From contig JANAVB010031417.1 of assembly GCA_029216955.1 (NCBI GenBank), positions 15,452,555 to 15,516,554 of the forward strand: a DNA stretch of 64,000 bases, written 5' to 3'. The position numbers and the translations under genes were made by a program. The first letter of the stretch is position 1; each line of letters opens with the position of its first letter. The notes beneath the pieces are model-generated. The model was not told the origin of the DNA, searched no databases, and worked only from the letters and a program-made list of their open reading frames with translations. Below are positions 10,518 through 23,663 of this stretch, in pieces. The DNA comes from Iris pallida. Taxonomy: Eukaryota > Streptophyta > Magnoliopsida > Asparagales > Iridaceae.

Positions 10518-11611
10518 TGTTAGTGCCGGGGCACAATTTTTCGATGGAAAACTAAGAAAATGAAACAATTGTAAAAACAATGTTTCAAATCAATACTTCA
10601 AGGAAGGTGATTCTGAATTACGAGAATCTAAAAAGATTTCGTAATCAACAACAATCATATCGTAGTACTTCTAAAAAGAAGATACAATCAGAATTACTGG
10701 CAGCAACGAAGAAGGTGACTGGCGAAAGGTGGAAGAACTCCTGCTGGGGTAAATAATCACCGTTGCTCAAAGCTTTATTCGTCCTACACGAACAGCTTCC
10801 AGGAACCAGCAAGTTCGTCGGAGAACTTGGAACACTCCTGCTCTTCTGACTCCTCGGATGGACACGAACTCCCATACAAAAGCAACGCTGGTGCGGCGCC
10901 TTTCCTCTCTCTCGAAGGCTGCTGGAATTCGCAAGCAAATTCCGATCAGAATAGTGTTAAAAAACACTTCTGAATTCTCTGTTTACTTGTGCTAAAAAAC
11001 ACTTCGTAAACTTTCTGTGGTGGCTTCTCTTTCTTGTGTGTATAAAACCTTGAGAGAGAGAGGATGCCTTATATAGGCCCTGCAGCAACTGTTCGGTTGC
11101 CACAAAGTTAGGGACGTGGTAAAAATCATCTCGAACATGTAGCAACCACCCAGAACATGTAAACACACGTTCTGCTGCAAGTTGCACCAACTGCGCGCAC
11201 CCTGCGCTCCTTGCACTCCGCGTACTGAGCCACTTGCGCCAATCTGCGCCATTGTGCGCACTGCGCCACTGCGCAACCTGCGCGACCTGCGCTGCTAAGT
11301 GCAAAGTGCGCCAACAAAATGCCTCATGAGTCCATGAGCCCGAGTCCGAGTCCGAGTCCGAGTCGCTAAGCCCCTACGGGACTTAGCTCCCATGGAAATA
11401 AATTTCCCAAGAGCAAAAAGCATGAATGCTTTAATTGTTTATTTTAGCCTTTTTCCTATTAGAAAAATAACCCCACATGGCAAACCCATGTGCACCTCCA
11501 CACCACATGTGCATCTCCAATAATAGCAAAGCTAATATATAGAGATACAATCTCTTTGTTTTTTCTGATGTGGGACTAAAGCTTTCTAAAGGAAAAACCA
11601 AAACTCCAACA
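10518..11611 (-). repeat. Copia 5' LTR
   Basis: It starts TGTTAGTGCCGGG and ends CTCCAACA on the plus strand. The length is 1094 bp. On the minus strand it precedes gag, so it is the 5' LTR that holds the promoter. It lacks most of the GCGCAAC repeat seen in the partner LTR. Confidence 0.93.
11067..11077 (-). promoter_or_regulatory. TATA box in copia 5' LTR
   Basis: CCTATATAAGG on the minus strand, the likely core promoter of the element. Confidence 0.65.
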
Positions 11612-11825
11612 GTATTTTCATTAAAAAAAATCTAATTAATTTATTATTTAATTCAATATTTCATTAACGTTAATATTTCATTTCTCAATTAAGGAACTTT
11701 TTTATTCTTATTAATTAACCAAGTATTAATTAAATAGAATAATTTTTAACTAGTTAAACATAGTTAATTTAAATACTAATTAAGGGTCTTACATTTTCGA
11801 ATAACTTTAAAATTCTGTTTCTCTA
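11612..11825. other. AT-rich flank of the copia insertion
   Basis: Very AT-rich, with TTAATTAA-like words, and starting with the right copy of the GTATT target duplication. It contains GGGTCTTACA near 11784-11793, which resembles an LTR end, but no matching LTR start was found. Confidence 0.4.
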
Positions 11826-12970
11826 TCCTCTACCTGTACAATACTCCCATCATGTGTATTGTGAATCCATTCCCACCTCTAACACTTTGCACCAGAACAC
11901 CTCCCAAAGAACATCTCCAACCCTATTGTCCTCTAATGTGTTTTGATTCCTATGTCGCATTAGGTACAAGACAATGTCTTTTCTAGGTAAGCCTATATTC
12001 ACAAAGAGATAATTGAGTATAAAAATATTCTCCAAGTATTGAGATGTTGTCCGTGGCGGTGTAGCCCATTTGGTACATCGTCTGATCCCGAGGGAATGGA
12101 CACGGTTCGAATCCTCCATTGGCGTTGCTCATCGGTCCAGAGAAAAGGACACCTCAAAAAAAGAGCATTGAGATGCTTATCATTTTCCAACTTCCAAGAC
12201 AAAGTATGGCCTCTACCTGCACAATACTCCTATCATGTGTACTGTGATTATGTGAAGCCATCCCCACCTCTAACACTTTGCAACAGAACACCTCCCAAAG
12301 AGCATCTCCAACCATATTGTCTTGTTCTGTAATGTGTCTGATTCCTATGTCGCATTAGGCAAATGTCTTTCCTAGGTGGTAAATACTATATTCACAAAAG
12401 ATGACATGGTAGAAATTTTTTTCTCCAAGTACTGAGATGCTTATTTTCCAACTTCCAAGACAAAGTATCCTCTACCTGCACAATACTCCCATCTTGTGTA
12501 GTGTCCCACCTCTAACACTTTGCAACAGAACACCTCTCAAATAGCATCTCCAACCATATTGTCATGTTGTCATGTAATGTGTTGTGATTCCTATGTCGTA
12601 TTAGGTACAAGACAATGTCTTTTTTATATGGTAATACTATATTCACACAATATAATGGAGTAGAAAAAAAACTTCTTCAAGTACTGAGATGATTATTTTC
12701 CAATTCCAAGACAAACTATCATCTACCTGCACAACTCACATTGTGTGTACTCTGAAGCCATCCCCACCTTTAACACTTTTAGGTACAAGATAATGTCTTT
12801 CCTAGGTGGTAAGACTATATTCACAAAATATAATAAAGTAGATAAATCTTCTCCAAGTATTGAGATATTTATTTTTTTTTCAACTTCCAAAAGTATTGAG
12901 TTTTTTTTCCCCAACTTCCAATACAAATTCTCGGCTTCTTCATTTTTTCTAAATATTTTTTTATTCATAA
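11826..12970. repeat. ~250-bp tandem repeat, four copies
   Basis: Units begin at about 11827, 12209, 12469 and 12719 with CTCTACCTGCACAATACTCC variants. They share CCCACCTCTAACACTTTGC, AGAACACCTC, CCTATGTCGCATTAGG, ACAATGTCTTTCCTAGG and CTCCAAGTATTGAGATG in that order. The first unit is about 255 bp once a SINE is removed. The last unit is truncated and diverged. No coding frame was found. Confidence 0.8.
12047..12166 (+). mobile_element. tRNA-derived SINE
   Basis: A 120-bp insert is flanked by the 9-bp direct repeat ATTGAGATG (12038-12046 and 12167-12175). It carries a perfect RNA polymerase III B box GGTTCGAATCC (12104-12114), an A-box-like TAGCCCATTTGG (12062-12073) at tRNA-like spacing, and an A-rich 3' tail. 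These are the features of a plant tRNA-derived SINE moved by LINE machinery. It does not fold as a full tRNA. Confidence 0.75.
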
Positions 12971-13052
12971 CTGATGACATGGAGGTGAAAACATTATCAA
13001 TTACATTGTCTAGAACTAGACAAGCAACTTTAAAATGTCTTATGTGATTTTT

Positions 13053-13966
13053 TGTAACATCCACTTTTCTAAAATAAGGATAATTTTGAACTTTTGTAAA
13101 AGTTTATTATTTAATAATAGAATTTATGATTTATGAGAATTTTTAATTAATTTAATACTATTTAAAATTTGTGAATTATAATTTTGATGTGTTAGCTAGT
13201 GAACCCTAGAACTGTTGAGCCTAGAGACTAACCATGACCATGGGAACCTAACCATGTGATTAGAATGATTATTTACAACTTTTTAGGCTAAGGGTATTTT
13301 GGTCATTTTGTAACTTTTGAATTATTTAGGATTTTGATTAATTGGTAAATTTTAGATTATTTTAATAATATTTAAATTGATGTTTTATGATTTTGGTCAA
13401 TTTTTATATTTTAATATTTTGGTAAAATTATATATTTTTAATATTGTTTTTATTGAATTTGTTTAGTCAGGTTTGAGTTTCGTCTCGTTCCGACTTTTAT
13501 TGTGACCCGAGTAGCTTAAACTCTAGATAGAATCCAATATTAAGTTAAGCATGGCCCACAAAACCCAACATTTAAGTTAGTTAGTTAGACTAATTTTTAT
13601 CATGTTAGAATGGTTAAGTTAGAGACTCAAAACTAGATCATTTTGACCCCAAACTTGAACCTAGTCTAGACTTAACCATATGAGACTAGAGAGGGGCAAT
13701 TAGGACATTTCCCATTAGCCCTAATGGACTCTTTATGGCAGCCACCTTTAGGGGAGAATGATTCATTTCATTCATTACAATCTTGCATCTTTTATTTTTC
13801 TTTTGTTCTTTCCTAATTTTAGAGAGCATTCCCTTTGATTTGATCTCCAAATTAAATCATTCCTTCATCAAATCTTCCCTCAATCATTCCCATTCTCCAA
13901 GGGAAAGGTTCTACCAAGGATTGGAAGACAAGTACAAGGAGGAGTGTCCACTTTGAGGGATCTTCG
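13053..13966 (+). repeat. Element A 5' LTR, segment 1
   Basis: It starts TGTAACATCCACTTTTC and matches the 3' LTR start at 61304 (TGTAACGTCCACTTTC) through GATCTTCG, where element B interrupts it. Confidence 0.85.
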
Positions 13967-16397
13967 TGTCACGCCCCGCTCCCGTAGGAGCGATCGTCCT
14001 CGCTAAGGCGTGATGCCGCACGAGCCTAGATTGCGCTCGTGCAAGGCAGTTTCATAACGGCCGATTACATCGGCGGCGACGGGGTCGTCGCACAGAAGTC
14101 CCAAGCAGAAACATTGAACATGCAGCGGAAATTTAAAGGCAAAACACAAGTTACTCAAAAGAACTCTTTATTGATATTGAACAATCATATTACAATGGGC
14201 GCGAGGCCATGATTACAAGTCTCTCGTGCTCACTTTTTACTCATTTTACAAGTCGCTCTGCTCTCTCTCATCTCTCGATTACAATGCTTGAGCCAGCGGA
14301 AGCTTCGGAAGGCGATGTCCATACATTATGTCCCGTATAAGTCTTGATTTCACGCAGCCGCACGCTTCGAATCGCCAAGGAACTCCGTGCCTCGACGCAT
14401 CCAAGCGAGCTCCGCGCCACGAGCTTCTACCTGTCCCTGCATATGAAACACTATGTGGGTGTCAGTACTCAACTGTACTGGTGGAGTGAGCTCCTCGCCC
14501 ACCCATACATAATCGACACGTTCATTTACTTTGTGCAGCTTAAACCCTTTCGATTGTCTTTCTAGTCTTGCCTTAGGATCAGTTTTAAGACTACGGCACC
14601 TGACCAAACCGATATGTTAAGACATGGTCGTGCTATAATTCTAACGTGTGTTTCGATCGAGGCAGTGCCTCATCGCTTTGTATTCGATTAAACTTCAATT
14701 CGGAAAGGCAGGGTCGTGCCGTGACTTTAACTTGATCTCGTGCCAATGACATCAAGGGGTCGGCTCGTGCAGGTCGTGCCCTTAGACTTTGCCTAGACTT
14801 GTTCGTGATGCCGATACGCGAAAGCCAATACGCGAATGCCAATACTTGATACGCGAAAGCCAATACGCGAATGCCAATATTGATACGCGAAAGCCTTGCT
14901 TAGTGCCGAAGCACATGTCTTGCTGACATAAGCTATAACTTATTCCTTCCGTGCTGATACAAGGCTAGCACTAACGGGATTACATCTTGTTGACTTGATA
15001 CATGTCGTGCTAGACTGTCTCATGATTCGACCAACGCTGTGCTAGTACTTGACGCTATCCAAAGGCAAACACGCGGATTACCGCTCTTGCCGACACATCA
15101 ATATGAGTGGTCACTAGCAATGTCAAGCTATCTTGGACTGGCTCGGGGATATCGGATCGTCCCTACACGGGTAGCTAGCCCGGAGGCGCCGAAGTCTCCC
15201 ATGCGGTTATCCAGCATCCTACTTTGAGCCGCAACTCGCTTTTTCCTGGCCGACCTGATCCCAGTGCCCCAGCGATCACTCGAGAAGACTACACCTTGTC
15301 GACAAGTTGTCCAATGACCATGCAAGACCCAACTCGATCTATCGAATCCTTCCTTAACATGACCATGCTTTCCTCTTTCTATCGAGACTCCCAAGCCGCG
15401 GAACCGATCTCGTGTGTTTTCTTTCAAGACATAGCAAGACTCCCAAGTAGCGGAACCGATCTCGTGTGTTTCCTTTCAAGACATAGCGAGACTCCCAAGT
15501 AGCGAGACCGATCTCGTGTGTTTCCTTTCAAGACATAGCGAGCCTCCCAAATAGCGGGACCGATCTCATGTGCGGGACTTATCAAGACTAAGCGAGTCTT
15601 GTTCTTCAAGGGACTACTCGACTTGACAACCGCAGATAGAGCGGGACAGTGCTAGAAATGGCTTCGATAGCCCAACACAACTCTTGTCTAACTTATTCGG
15701 GCAACGACTCGATGAGCAAAGGCTACGCCGAGCTTCGCATCGAGAGAACGTGCCGTGCACACGTTCGACTTGAACAACCAAGTTCTCGGGTGCCTAGACT
15801 TAAGCCAACAAGCGGTACAAGACGACTTAACTTGCTGGACGTGCGAAGGCTATGCCAAGCCTTGGACGATGGGACCGTGCATGCATTTTCAAGCATTCAC
15901 GCGGGCGATGCCTATAACTTAGGCCAATACAAACGTTGGAGCAAAACGACGGGACCGTGCATGCTTTATCAAGCATTCATGCGGGCGACGCCTATGACCT
16001 AGGCTTATTCGAGTGTCGGGGCAACTTAGCAACTTAGGCCAATTTCCTTCTCCCAAACCACATGAACGAAGGATCGAGTGTCATTTGAAAGCACGCTGAG
16101 CCGACTTCTAAGCAGACCGTGGGACCATTTTCCATGTTCTAAGACGTTCCGACGGGTCGGGATTATTCCCTTAGCTATGTGGATGCGTCGCTTTTATTAA
16201 CAAGCCTAACTTGTTCAAGTTGAAAACAAGCGAGTTATTAAGTGAAGGCTAAGATGAGGCAAGTTCACCGAAACTACGCCACCTGTGTGAGGAGTCGCCT
16301 CGACCGAGCGAGCCTTCGAGCAGCCGTTGCAAGGCTAAGTCTGAACGCCGTCGGCGTTTCGATTCCTCCGATTGACTTTGCGGGACGGGGCACTACA
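13967..16397 (-). repeat. Element B LTR 1 (distal 3' LTR)
   Basis: It runs from TGTCACGCCCCGCTCCCG to GGGGCACTACA. It is 2431 bp and lacks about 112 bp present in LTR 2 (19601-19712). It contains four ~52-bp subrepeats (about 15385-15570) and two ~72-bp subrepeats (about 15865-16010). Confidence 0.88.
15385..15570. repeat. ~52-bp subrepeat in element B LTRs
   Basis: Four units share CGAGACTCCCAAGTAGCGG, ACCGATCTCGTGTGTTTCC and TTTCAAGACATAG. Equivalent arrays lie at about 20285-20480 and 27830-28025 in the other two LTRs. Confidence 0.85.
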
Positions 16398-18759
16398 ACA
16401 TACACCACTCAGAACAAGTCTCGTTCTCGAGACTTTCCTGAAGGCAAGCCATCCTCCAATTTCTATGGCCAAGACTTAATCGTACACACTTCGCCTACGC
16501 ATTTCCTTGATTCTGAGCCATGCTCGCACTATTATCATTCTTTCCCTTAACAGAATTTCAAGTTCTCGACACTCTTCCATTACCCAAGTCTCATTTGAAT
16601 TCAATATATCGCTTGGCTGGATCATGCACGCATTCCAAGCGTCCCCAAGATACATGCATTCAACCAAGCCGCATGATAGAGAATTCGTCATTCTCACTCG
16701 AGTCACATCGTGCACATATTCAGGCGTCCCTGAAATATATGCATGTCTACCGAATCTCGTGAGGGGTATTCCTATATTCGTGATTCACACTGTCCATCCA
16801 TACCATTCATCAAGATCAATCTTTCCCATGCCAATTCTTTAAACAGGGCGTCTCGTCTAACCGCTAGGCCATTTCTCAAGTCTAAGTCAATGTCAGGATT
16901 GAAATCATAGTTCCCCAACAATAATGCCAATACTGACCCCAATCCTAGGGTCAAACCAAAGTCGATCATACGGGGTTTTCTACCCAAGCTCGCGCCACTC
17001 AGATTTATAAACATCAAGCACGATCACCTATTCGCATCAATGCATTCGTTGCGCGTATTCGAATCCATTCAAATCACTAATTCTAACCAATTCATGTATT
17101 CGATCACGAGGTCATCTAGCTCGACAACACGTTGTGCCCCAATCTTACGCGAGTCCGATTATCCACAGTGGTTCATGAATCACCATGCAACGCTCCTGCG
17201 TAATAATTATTCTCATCGGGGAGTAACTCTTGCTTGCGTCTAGACTAATTTCATTTTCGATACGCGGATTAGACCTACTCAATCCTCAAGTTCGACCGTC
17301 ACGTACGCTAAATCATTCTCGAGTCCTCCTTCGTGTCAAACCACAAGTCGAAGCACATAAATTGCCACGCCATGCTAGTTCAATCACCCTCGCTGTACGA
17401 ATCACCATACCAGCGCTCACGCGGAGTGATCACCCTAATCGGTATGACGCATGTGTGAGGCTGGAGTTGCGCTCGCATAAGACAAGAACGTCAACGTTGT
17501 GGTTATCGACGAAGCAAATCCAAATATTTTATTTTCATCCAAGCCAAGATCTCAGTTAGATAGTTCGTTTGTCATTCGTTCAACCAAAAAATCCTCGAAC
17601 CAAGTTTATCTTTTCCTCGACATATTTTAACATCCCGAGTATAGCATCCATCGGAACAATGACATTTGCACGATCGTCATTCACCGAGTCAGAGTACCCC
17701 TGAGTTATCGCATATCGATCTTTGATACGCCTCAATACCATCGATGATATACGTAACCTGACGATCTTTCTTTGTAACCAATTGCGAGTCGTACGACTGA
17801 TGCTATTGTCCGAACTGGATATACCATAATTCCATTCGATTCAATTCAAAATCACACGTGCAATCCTCGAGCTTCCTCGATAAAGACATTCACTTTTATT
17901 CATCATTCCGAATCGTTTTCTAACTCGCGTTGCCCACACACAAGTTGTCCGAACGACATCTTGTTCAAGACATTCGAAGTCACGACCAACTAAGCATGAT
18001 GCGTTCTAAAGCTCTGTGCGATCGTATCATCGACATACTCGTTGTCACCTCTAATCCTTAATTTGCTCGAATGATTTCCAAGAAAATTCATACACCACTC
18101 GGATTCGAGCCATCCGATCTAGTCCTCAATCACGTTCGCATCATTCGCTAAGACATGTTTCAGATTCGTTCGACAAATCTCTAGCGTAATCGCTCATGTT
18201 GCAACGACGCACTAAGTCGTTCATACTATTCCTCAAAATCCAAAACATTTCTTCCGTACGCGCCTAAGCATTAGTCCAATAGTATTTCTATCGATAGGCA
18301 CTCTAAGTGTATCTCCGTTCCAACCGAGCGATACTTAATATCGCTCGCAACTCGTTTGCACCAAAAGGTCGAGGTGCGCGACACGCGGCACAACTTAGCC
18401 AAAAGGCCGTGTGCATGGCTATCCCGTGCAGACTATATTCGAGTTTGTACGTTCATTTGCTAATGTCGACGTAGGACTAGTTAGGAACGCATGCGACTTG
18501 CTAACTTTTAGCACGAGTTTTTATTCAAGACAAGTTTAACACCGTTCGGCACAAAGGCCTACCAATGTGTCCGACGATGGCCTACCGATGCGTTCGATGG
18601 AACGCTTGCACGAGCTTTTGAAAATATTTAGACTTATTGTATGGACATGCCGAGGGACAATCGAGAGAGAGCGCATACTTCTTTAACAACGACGAGCTTT
18701 AAAAACTAAAAATTTCGACGTGAAGTCCAAGGACGTAAATCCGTGCTCTAATACTATTA
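16398..18759 (-). other. Element B interior, copy 2 (no genes)
   Basis: 2362 bp with no reading frame above about 110 codons and no retroelement motif on either strand. It aligns along its length with 21302-23663. At its 5' end (minus strand) the primer site is decayed to TAGTATTAGAGC (18745-18756), two transitions away from the tRNA-iMet complement. Confidence 0.8.
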
Positions 18760-21301
18760 TGTCACGCATCGCTCCCGTAAGAGCGATCGTCCTCGCTAAG
18801 GCATGATGCCGCACGAACCAAGATTGCGCTCGTGCAAGGCAGTTTCATAACGGCCGATTAAATCGGCGGCGACGGAGTCGTCGCACAGAAGTCCCAAGCA
18901 GAAACATTGAACATGCAGCAAAAATTTAAAGGCAAAACACAAGTTGCTCAAAAGAACTCTTTATTGATATTGAACAATCATATTACAATGGGCGCGAGAC
19001 CATGATTACAAGTCTTACGTGCTCACTTTTCACTCATTTTACAAGTCGCTCTGCTCTCTCTCATCTCTTGATTACAATGCTTGAGCCAGCGGAAGCTTCG
19101 GAAGGCGATGTCCATACATTATGTCTCGTATAAGTCTTGACTTCACGCGGCCGCACGCTTCGAATCGCCAAGGAACTCCATGCCCCGACGCATCCAAGCG
19201 AGCTCCGCGCCACAAGCTTCTACCTGTGCCTGTACATGAAACACTATGTGGGTGTCAGTACTCAACTGTACTGGTGGAGTGAGCTCCTCGCCCACCCATA
19301 CATAACCAACACGTTCATTTACTTTGTGCAGCTTAAACCCTTTCGATTATCTTTCTAGTCTTGTCTTAGGATCAGTTTTAAGACTACGGCACCTGACCAA
19401 ACCGATGTGTTAAGACATGGTCGTGCTATAATTCTAACGTGTGTTTCGATCGAGGCAGTACCTCATCGCTTTGTACTCGATTAAACTTCAATTCGGGATG
19501 GCAGGGTCGTGCCGTGACTTTAACTTGATCTCGTGCTAATGACATCAAGGGGTCGACTCGTGCAGGTCGTGCCCTTAGACTTTGCCTAGACTTGTTTGTG
19601 CTTCAAGATGAGGTCGTGCCTAACGACTCCCTGACTTAGCCAACTTTTACATTACGGTACTTTCGACTTAAAGCGATGGTACTCGACTTTACTTATGCAA
19701 ACTTAGGCCAACAATGTCGATACGCGAAAGCCAATACGCGAATGCCAATAATTGATACGCGAAAGCCAATACGCGAATGCCAATATTGATACGCGAAAGC
19801 CTTGCTTAGTGCCGAAGCACGTGTCTTGCTGACATAAGCTATAACTTATTCCTTCCGTGCTGATACAAGGCTAGTACTAACGGGATTACATCTTACTGAC
19901 TTGATACATGTCGTGCTAGACTGTCTCATGATTCGACGACGTTGTGCTAGTACTTGACGCTATCCAATGGCAAACACGCGGATTGTCGCTCTTGCCGACA
20001 CATCTATATGAGTGGTCACTAGCAATGTCAAGCTATCTTGGACTGGCTCAGGGATATCGGCTCGTCCCTACATGGGTAGCTAGCCTGGAGGTGCCGAAGT
20101 CTCCCATACGGTTATCCAGCATCCTACTTTGAGCCGCAACTCGCTTCCCCCTGGCCGACCTGATCCCAGTGCCCCGACGATCACTCGAGAAGACTACACC
20201 TTGTCGACAAGTTGTCCAATGACCATGCAAGACCCAACTCGATTTATCGAATCCTTCGTTAACATGACCATGCTTTCCTCTTTCTATCGAGACTCCCAAG
20301 CCGCGGAACCGATCTCGTGTGTTTCCTTTCAAGACATAGCGAGACTCTCAAGTAGCGGGACCGATCTCGTGTGTTTTCTTTCAAGACATAGCGAGACTCC
20401 CAAGTAGCGGGACCGATCTCGTTTGTTTCCTTTCAAGAAATAGCGAGACTCCCAAATAGCGGGACCGATCTCGTGTGCGGGACTTATCAAGACTAAGCGA
20501 GTCTTGTTCTTCAAGGACTACGCGATTTGACAACCGCAGATAGAGCGGGACAGTGCTAGAAATGGCTTCGATAGCCCAACACAACTCTTGTCTAACTTAT
20601 TCGGGCAACGACTCGATGAGCAAAGGCTACGCCGAGCTTCGCATCGAGGGAACGTGCCGTGCACGCGTTCGACTTGAACAACCAAGTTCTCGGGTGCCTA
20701 GTCTTAAGCCAACAAGCGGTGTAAGATGACTTAACTTGCGGGACGTGCGAAGGCTATGCCAAGCCTTGGACGATGGGACCGTGCATGCATTTTCAAGCAT
20801 TCACGCGGGCGACGCCTATGACTTAGGCCAATACAAGCGTTGGGGTAAAACGACGGGACCGTGCATGCTTTATCAAGCATTCATGCGGGCGACGCCAATG
20901 ACCTAGGCTTATTCGAGTTTCGGGGCAACTTAGCAACTTAGGCCAATTTCCTTCTCCCAAGCCACGGGAACGAAGGATCGAGTGTCATTTGAAAGCACGC
21001 TGAGCCGACTTCTAAGCAGACCGTGGGACCATTTTTTATGTTCTAAGATGTTCCGATGGGTCCGGATTATTTTCTTAGCTATGTGGATGCGTCGTTTTTA
21101 TTAACAAGCCTAACTTGTGCAAGTTGAAAACAAGCGAGTTATTAAGTGAAGGCTAAGATGAGGCAAGTTCACCGAAACTACCCCATCTGTGCGAGGAGTC
21201 GCCTCTACCGAGCGAGCCTTCGAGCAGCCGTTGCAAGGCAAAGTCCGAACGCCGTCGGTGTTTCGATTCCTCCGACTGACTTTGCGGGACGGGGCACTAC
21301 A
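18760..21301 (-). repeat. Element B LTR 2 (middle)
   Basis: 2542 bp from TGTCACGCATCGCTCCCG to GGGGCACTACA. Its flanks (CTATTA on the left, ACATACA on the right) are not duplicated, so it is shared between the two units and is not a separate insertion. Confidence 0.88.
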
Positions 21302-23663
21302 ACATACACCACTCAGAACAAGTCTCGTCCTCGAGACTTTCCTGAAGGCAAGCCATCCTATAATTTCTATGGCCAAGACTTAATCGTACACACTCCGCCT
21401 ACGCATTTCCTTGATTCCGAGCCATGCTCACACTATTATCATTCTTTTCCTTAACACGATTTCAAGTTCTCGACACTCTTCCATTCCCCAAGTCACATTT
21501 GAATTCAACATATCGCTTGGCTGGATCGTGCACGCATTCCAAGCGTCCCCAAAATACATGCATTCAACCAAATCGCATGATAGAGAATTCATCATTCTCA
21601 CTCGAGTCGCATCGTGTACATATTCAGGCATCCCTAAAATATATACATGTCAGCCGAATCTCGTGAGGGATATTCCTATGTTCGTGATTCACACTATCCA
21701 TCCATACCATTCATCAAGATTAATCTTTCCCATGCCAATTCTTTAAACAGGGGTGTCTCGCCTAACCGCTAGGCCATTTCTCAAGTCTAAGTCAATGTCA
21801 GGATTGGAATCATAGTTCTCCAACAATAATGCCAACACTGACCCCAATCCTAGGCTCAAACCAAAGTCGATCATACGGGGTTTTCTACCCAAGCTCGTGC
21901 CACTCAGATTTCTAAACATCAAGCACGATCACCTATTCGCATCAATACATTCGTTGCACGTATTCGAATCCATTCAAATCACCAATTCTAACCAATTTAT
22001 GTATTCGATCACGAGGTCATCTAGCTCGACAGTACGTTGCATCCCAATCTCACGTGAGTCCAATTATCCATGGTGGTTCATGAATCACCATGCAACGCTT
22101 CCGCGTAATAATCATTCTCATCGGGGCGTAACTCTTTCTTAGATCTAGACTAATTTCATTTTTGATACGCGGATTGGACCTACTCAATCCTCAAGTTCGA
22201 CCGTCACGTACGCTAAGTCATTCTCGAGTCCACCTTCGCGTCAAACCACAAGTCGAAGCACACAAATTGTCACGCCATGCTAGTTCAATCACCCCCGCTG
22301 TATGAATCACCATACCAGTGCTCACGCGGAGTGATCACCCTAATCGACGCGACGCATGTGCGAGGCTGGAGTTGCGCTCGCATAAGACAAGAACGTCAAT
22401 ATTGTGGTTATCGACGAAGCAAATCCAAACATTTTATTTTCATCCAAGCTAAGATCTCAGTTCGATAGTCCGTTTGTCATTCGTTCAACCAGAAAATCCT
22501 CGAGCCAAGTTTATCTTTTTCTCGACACATTTCAACATCCCGAGTATAGCATCCATCGGAACAATGACATTTGCACGATCGTCATTCGCCGAGTCAGAGT
22601 ACCTCTGATTTATCACATATCGATCTTTGATATGCCTCAATACCATCGACGATATGCGTAACCTGACGATCTTCCTTTGCAACCAATTTTGAGTCATACG
22701 ACTGATGCTATTGTCCTAACTGGATATACACAATTCCATTCGATTCAATTCAAAATCACACGTGCAATCCTCGAGCTTCCTCGATTAAGACATTCACTTT
22801 TATTCATCATTCCGAATCGTTTTCTAACTCGCGTTGCCCACACACAAGTTGTCCGAACGACATCTTGTTTGAGACATTCGAAGTCACGAACAACTAAGCG
22901 TGACACGTTATAAGGCTCTGCGCGATCGCATCGCCGACATACTCGTTGTCACCTCTAATCTTCAATTTGCTCGAATAATTTCCAAGAAAATCCATACACC
23001 ACTCGGATTCGAGCCATCCGATCTAGTCCTCAATCACGTTCGCATCATTCGCTAAGACATCTTTCAGATTCGTTCGACAAATCTCTAGCGTAATCGCTCA
23101 CGTCGCAACGACGCACTAAGTCGTTCACACTATTCCTAAAAATCCAAAACATTTCTTCCATGCACGCCTAAGCGTTAGTCCAATAGTGTTTCTATCGATA
23201 GGCACTCTAAGTGTATCTCCGTTCCAACCGAGCGGTACTTAATATCGCTCGTAACTCGTTTGCACCAAAAGGTCGAGGTGCGCGACACTCGGCACAACTT
23301 AGCCAAAAGGCCGTGTGCATGGCTATCTCGTGCAAACTATATTCGAGTTTGCACGCTCATTTGCTAATATCGACGTAGGACTAGTTAGGCACGCACGCGA
23401 CTTGCTAACTTTTAGCACGAGTTTTCATTCAAGACAAGTTTAACACCGTTCGGCACAAAGGCCTACCAATGTGTCCGGCGATGGCCTACCGATGCGTTCG
23501 ATGGAACGCTTCTACGAGCTTTTAAAAATATTTAGACTTATTGTATGGACATGCCGAGGGACAATCGAGAGAGAGCGCACACTTCTTCAACAACGACGAG
23601 CTTTCAAAACTGAAAATTTCGACGTAAAGTCCAAGAACGTAAAGCCGTGCTCTGATACCATTA
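21302..23663 (-). other. Element B interior, copy 1 (no genes)
   Basis: 2362 bp and the same length as the other interior. No gag, pol or other reading frame was found. It holds the intact primer-binding site at its 5' end. Confidence 0.8.
23649..23660 (-). other. Primer-binding site, tRNA-iMet type (element B)
   Basis: The minus strand reads TGGTATCAGAGC, the standard plant complement to the 3' end of initiator tRNA-Met, 3 nt from the LTR edge. It primes minus-strand cDNA synthesis and fixes the element on the minus strand. Confidence 0.9.

Larger units (their letters stand above)
4194..11611 (-). mobile_element. Ty1/copia LTR retrotransposon, complete but defective
   Basis: Two LTRs with TG...CA ends bound an interior that reads on the minus strand in copia order: gag, protease, integrase, reverse transcriptase, RNase H. 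Integrase before RT separates it from Ty3/gypsy. A perfect 5-bp duplication GTATT (4189-4193 and 11612-11616) shows it as a single insertion. The polyprotein has six nonsense codons, so this copy cannot supply its own proteins. I did not assign it to a named copia lineage. Confidence 0.95.

Noticed and set aside
11784..11793. End of another LTR (GGGTCTTACA)
   Set aside because: No matching LTR start or target duplication found upstream of the copia element, so not called.
12047..12166. Functional tRNA gene
   Set aside because: A and B boxes are present but no cloverleaf with acceptor pairing can be drawn. Flanking repeats and A-rich tail indicate a SINE.
15649..16002. 117-codon ORF found again at 28097-28450
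   Set aside because: It lies in B LTRs 1 and 3. The equivalent in LTR 2 (about 20555-20900) has a stop, and the reading frame runs over a subrepeat. No domain.
18760..21301. Middle LTR of B as an independent solo LTR
   Set aside because: It has no target duplication, and it sits exactly between two interiors with primer-site and 3'-end contexts on the correct sides.
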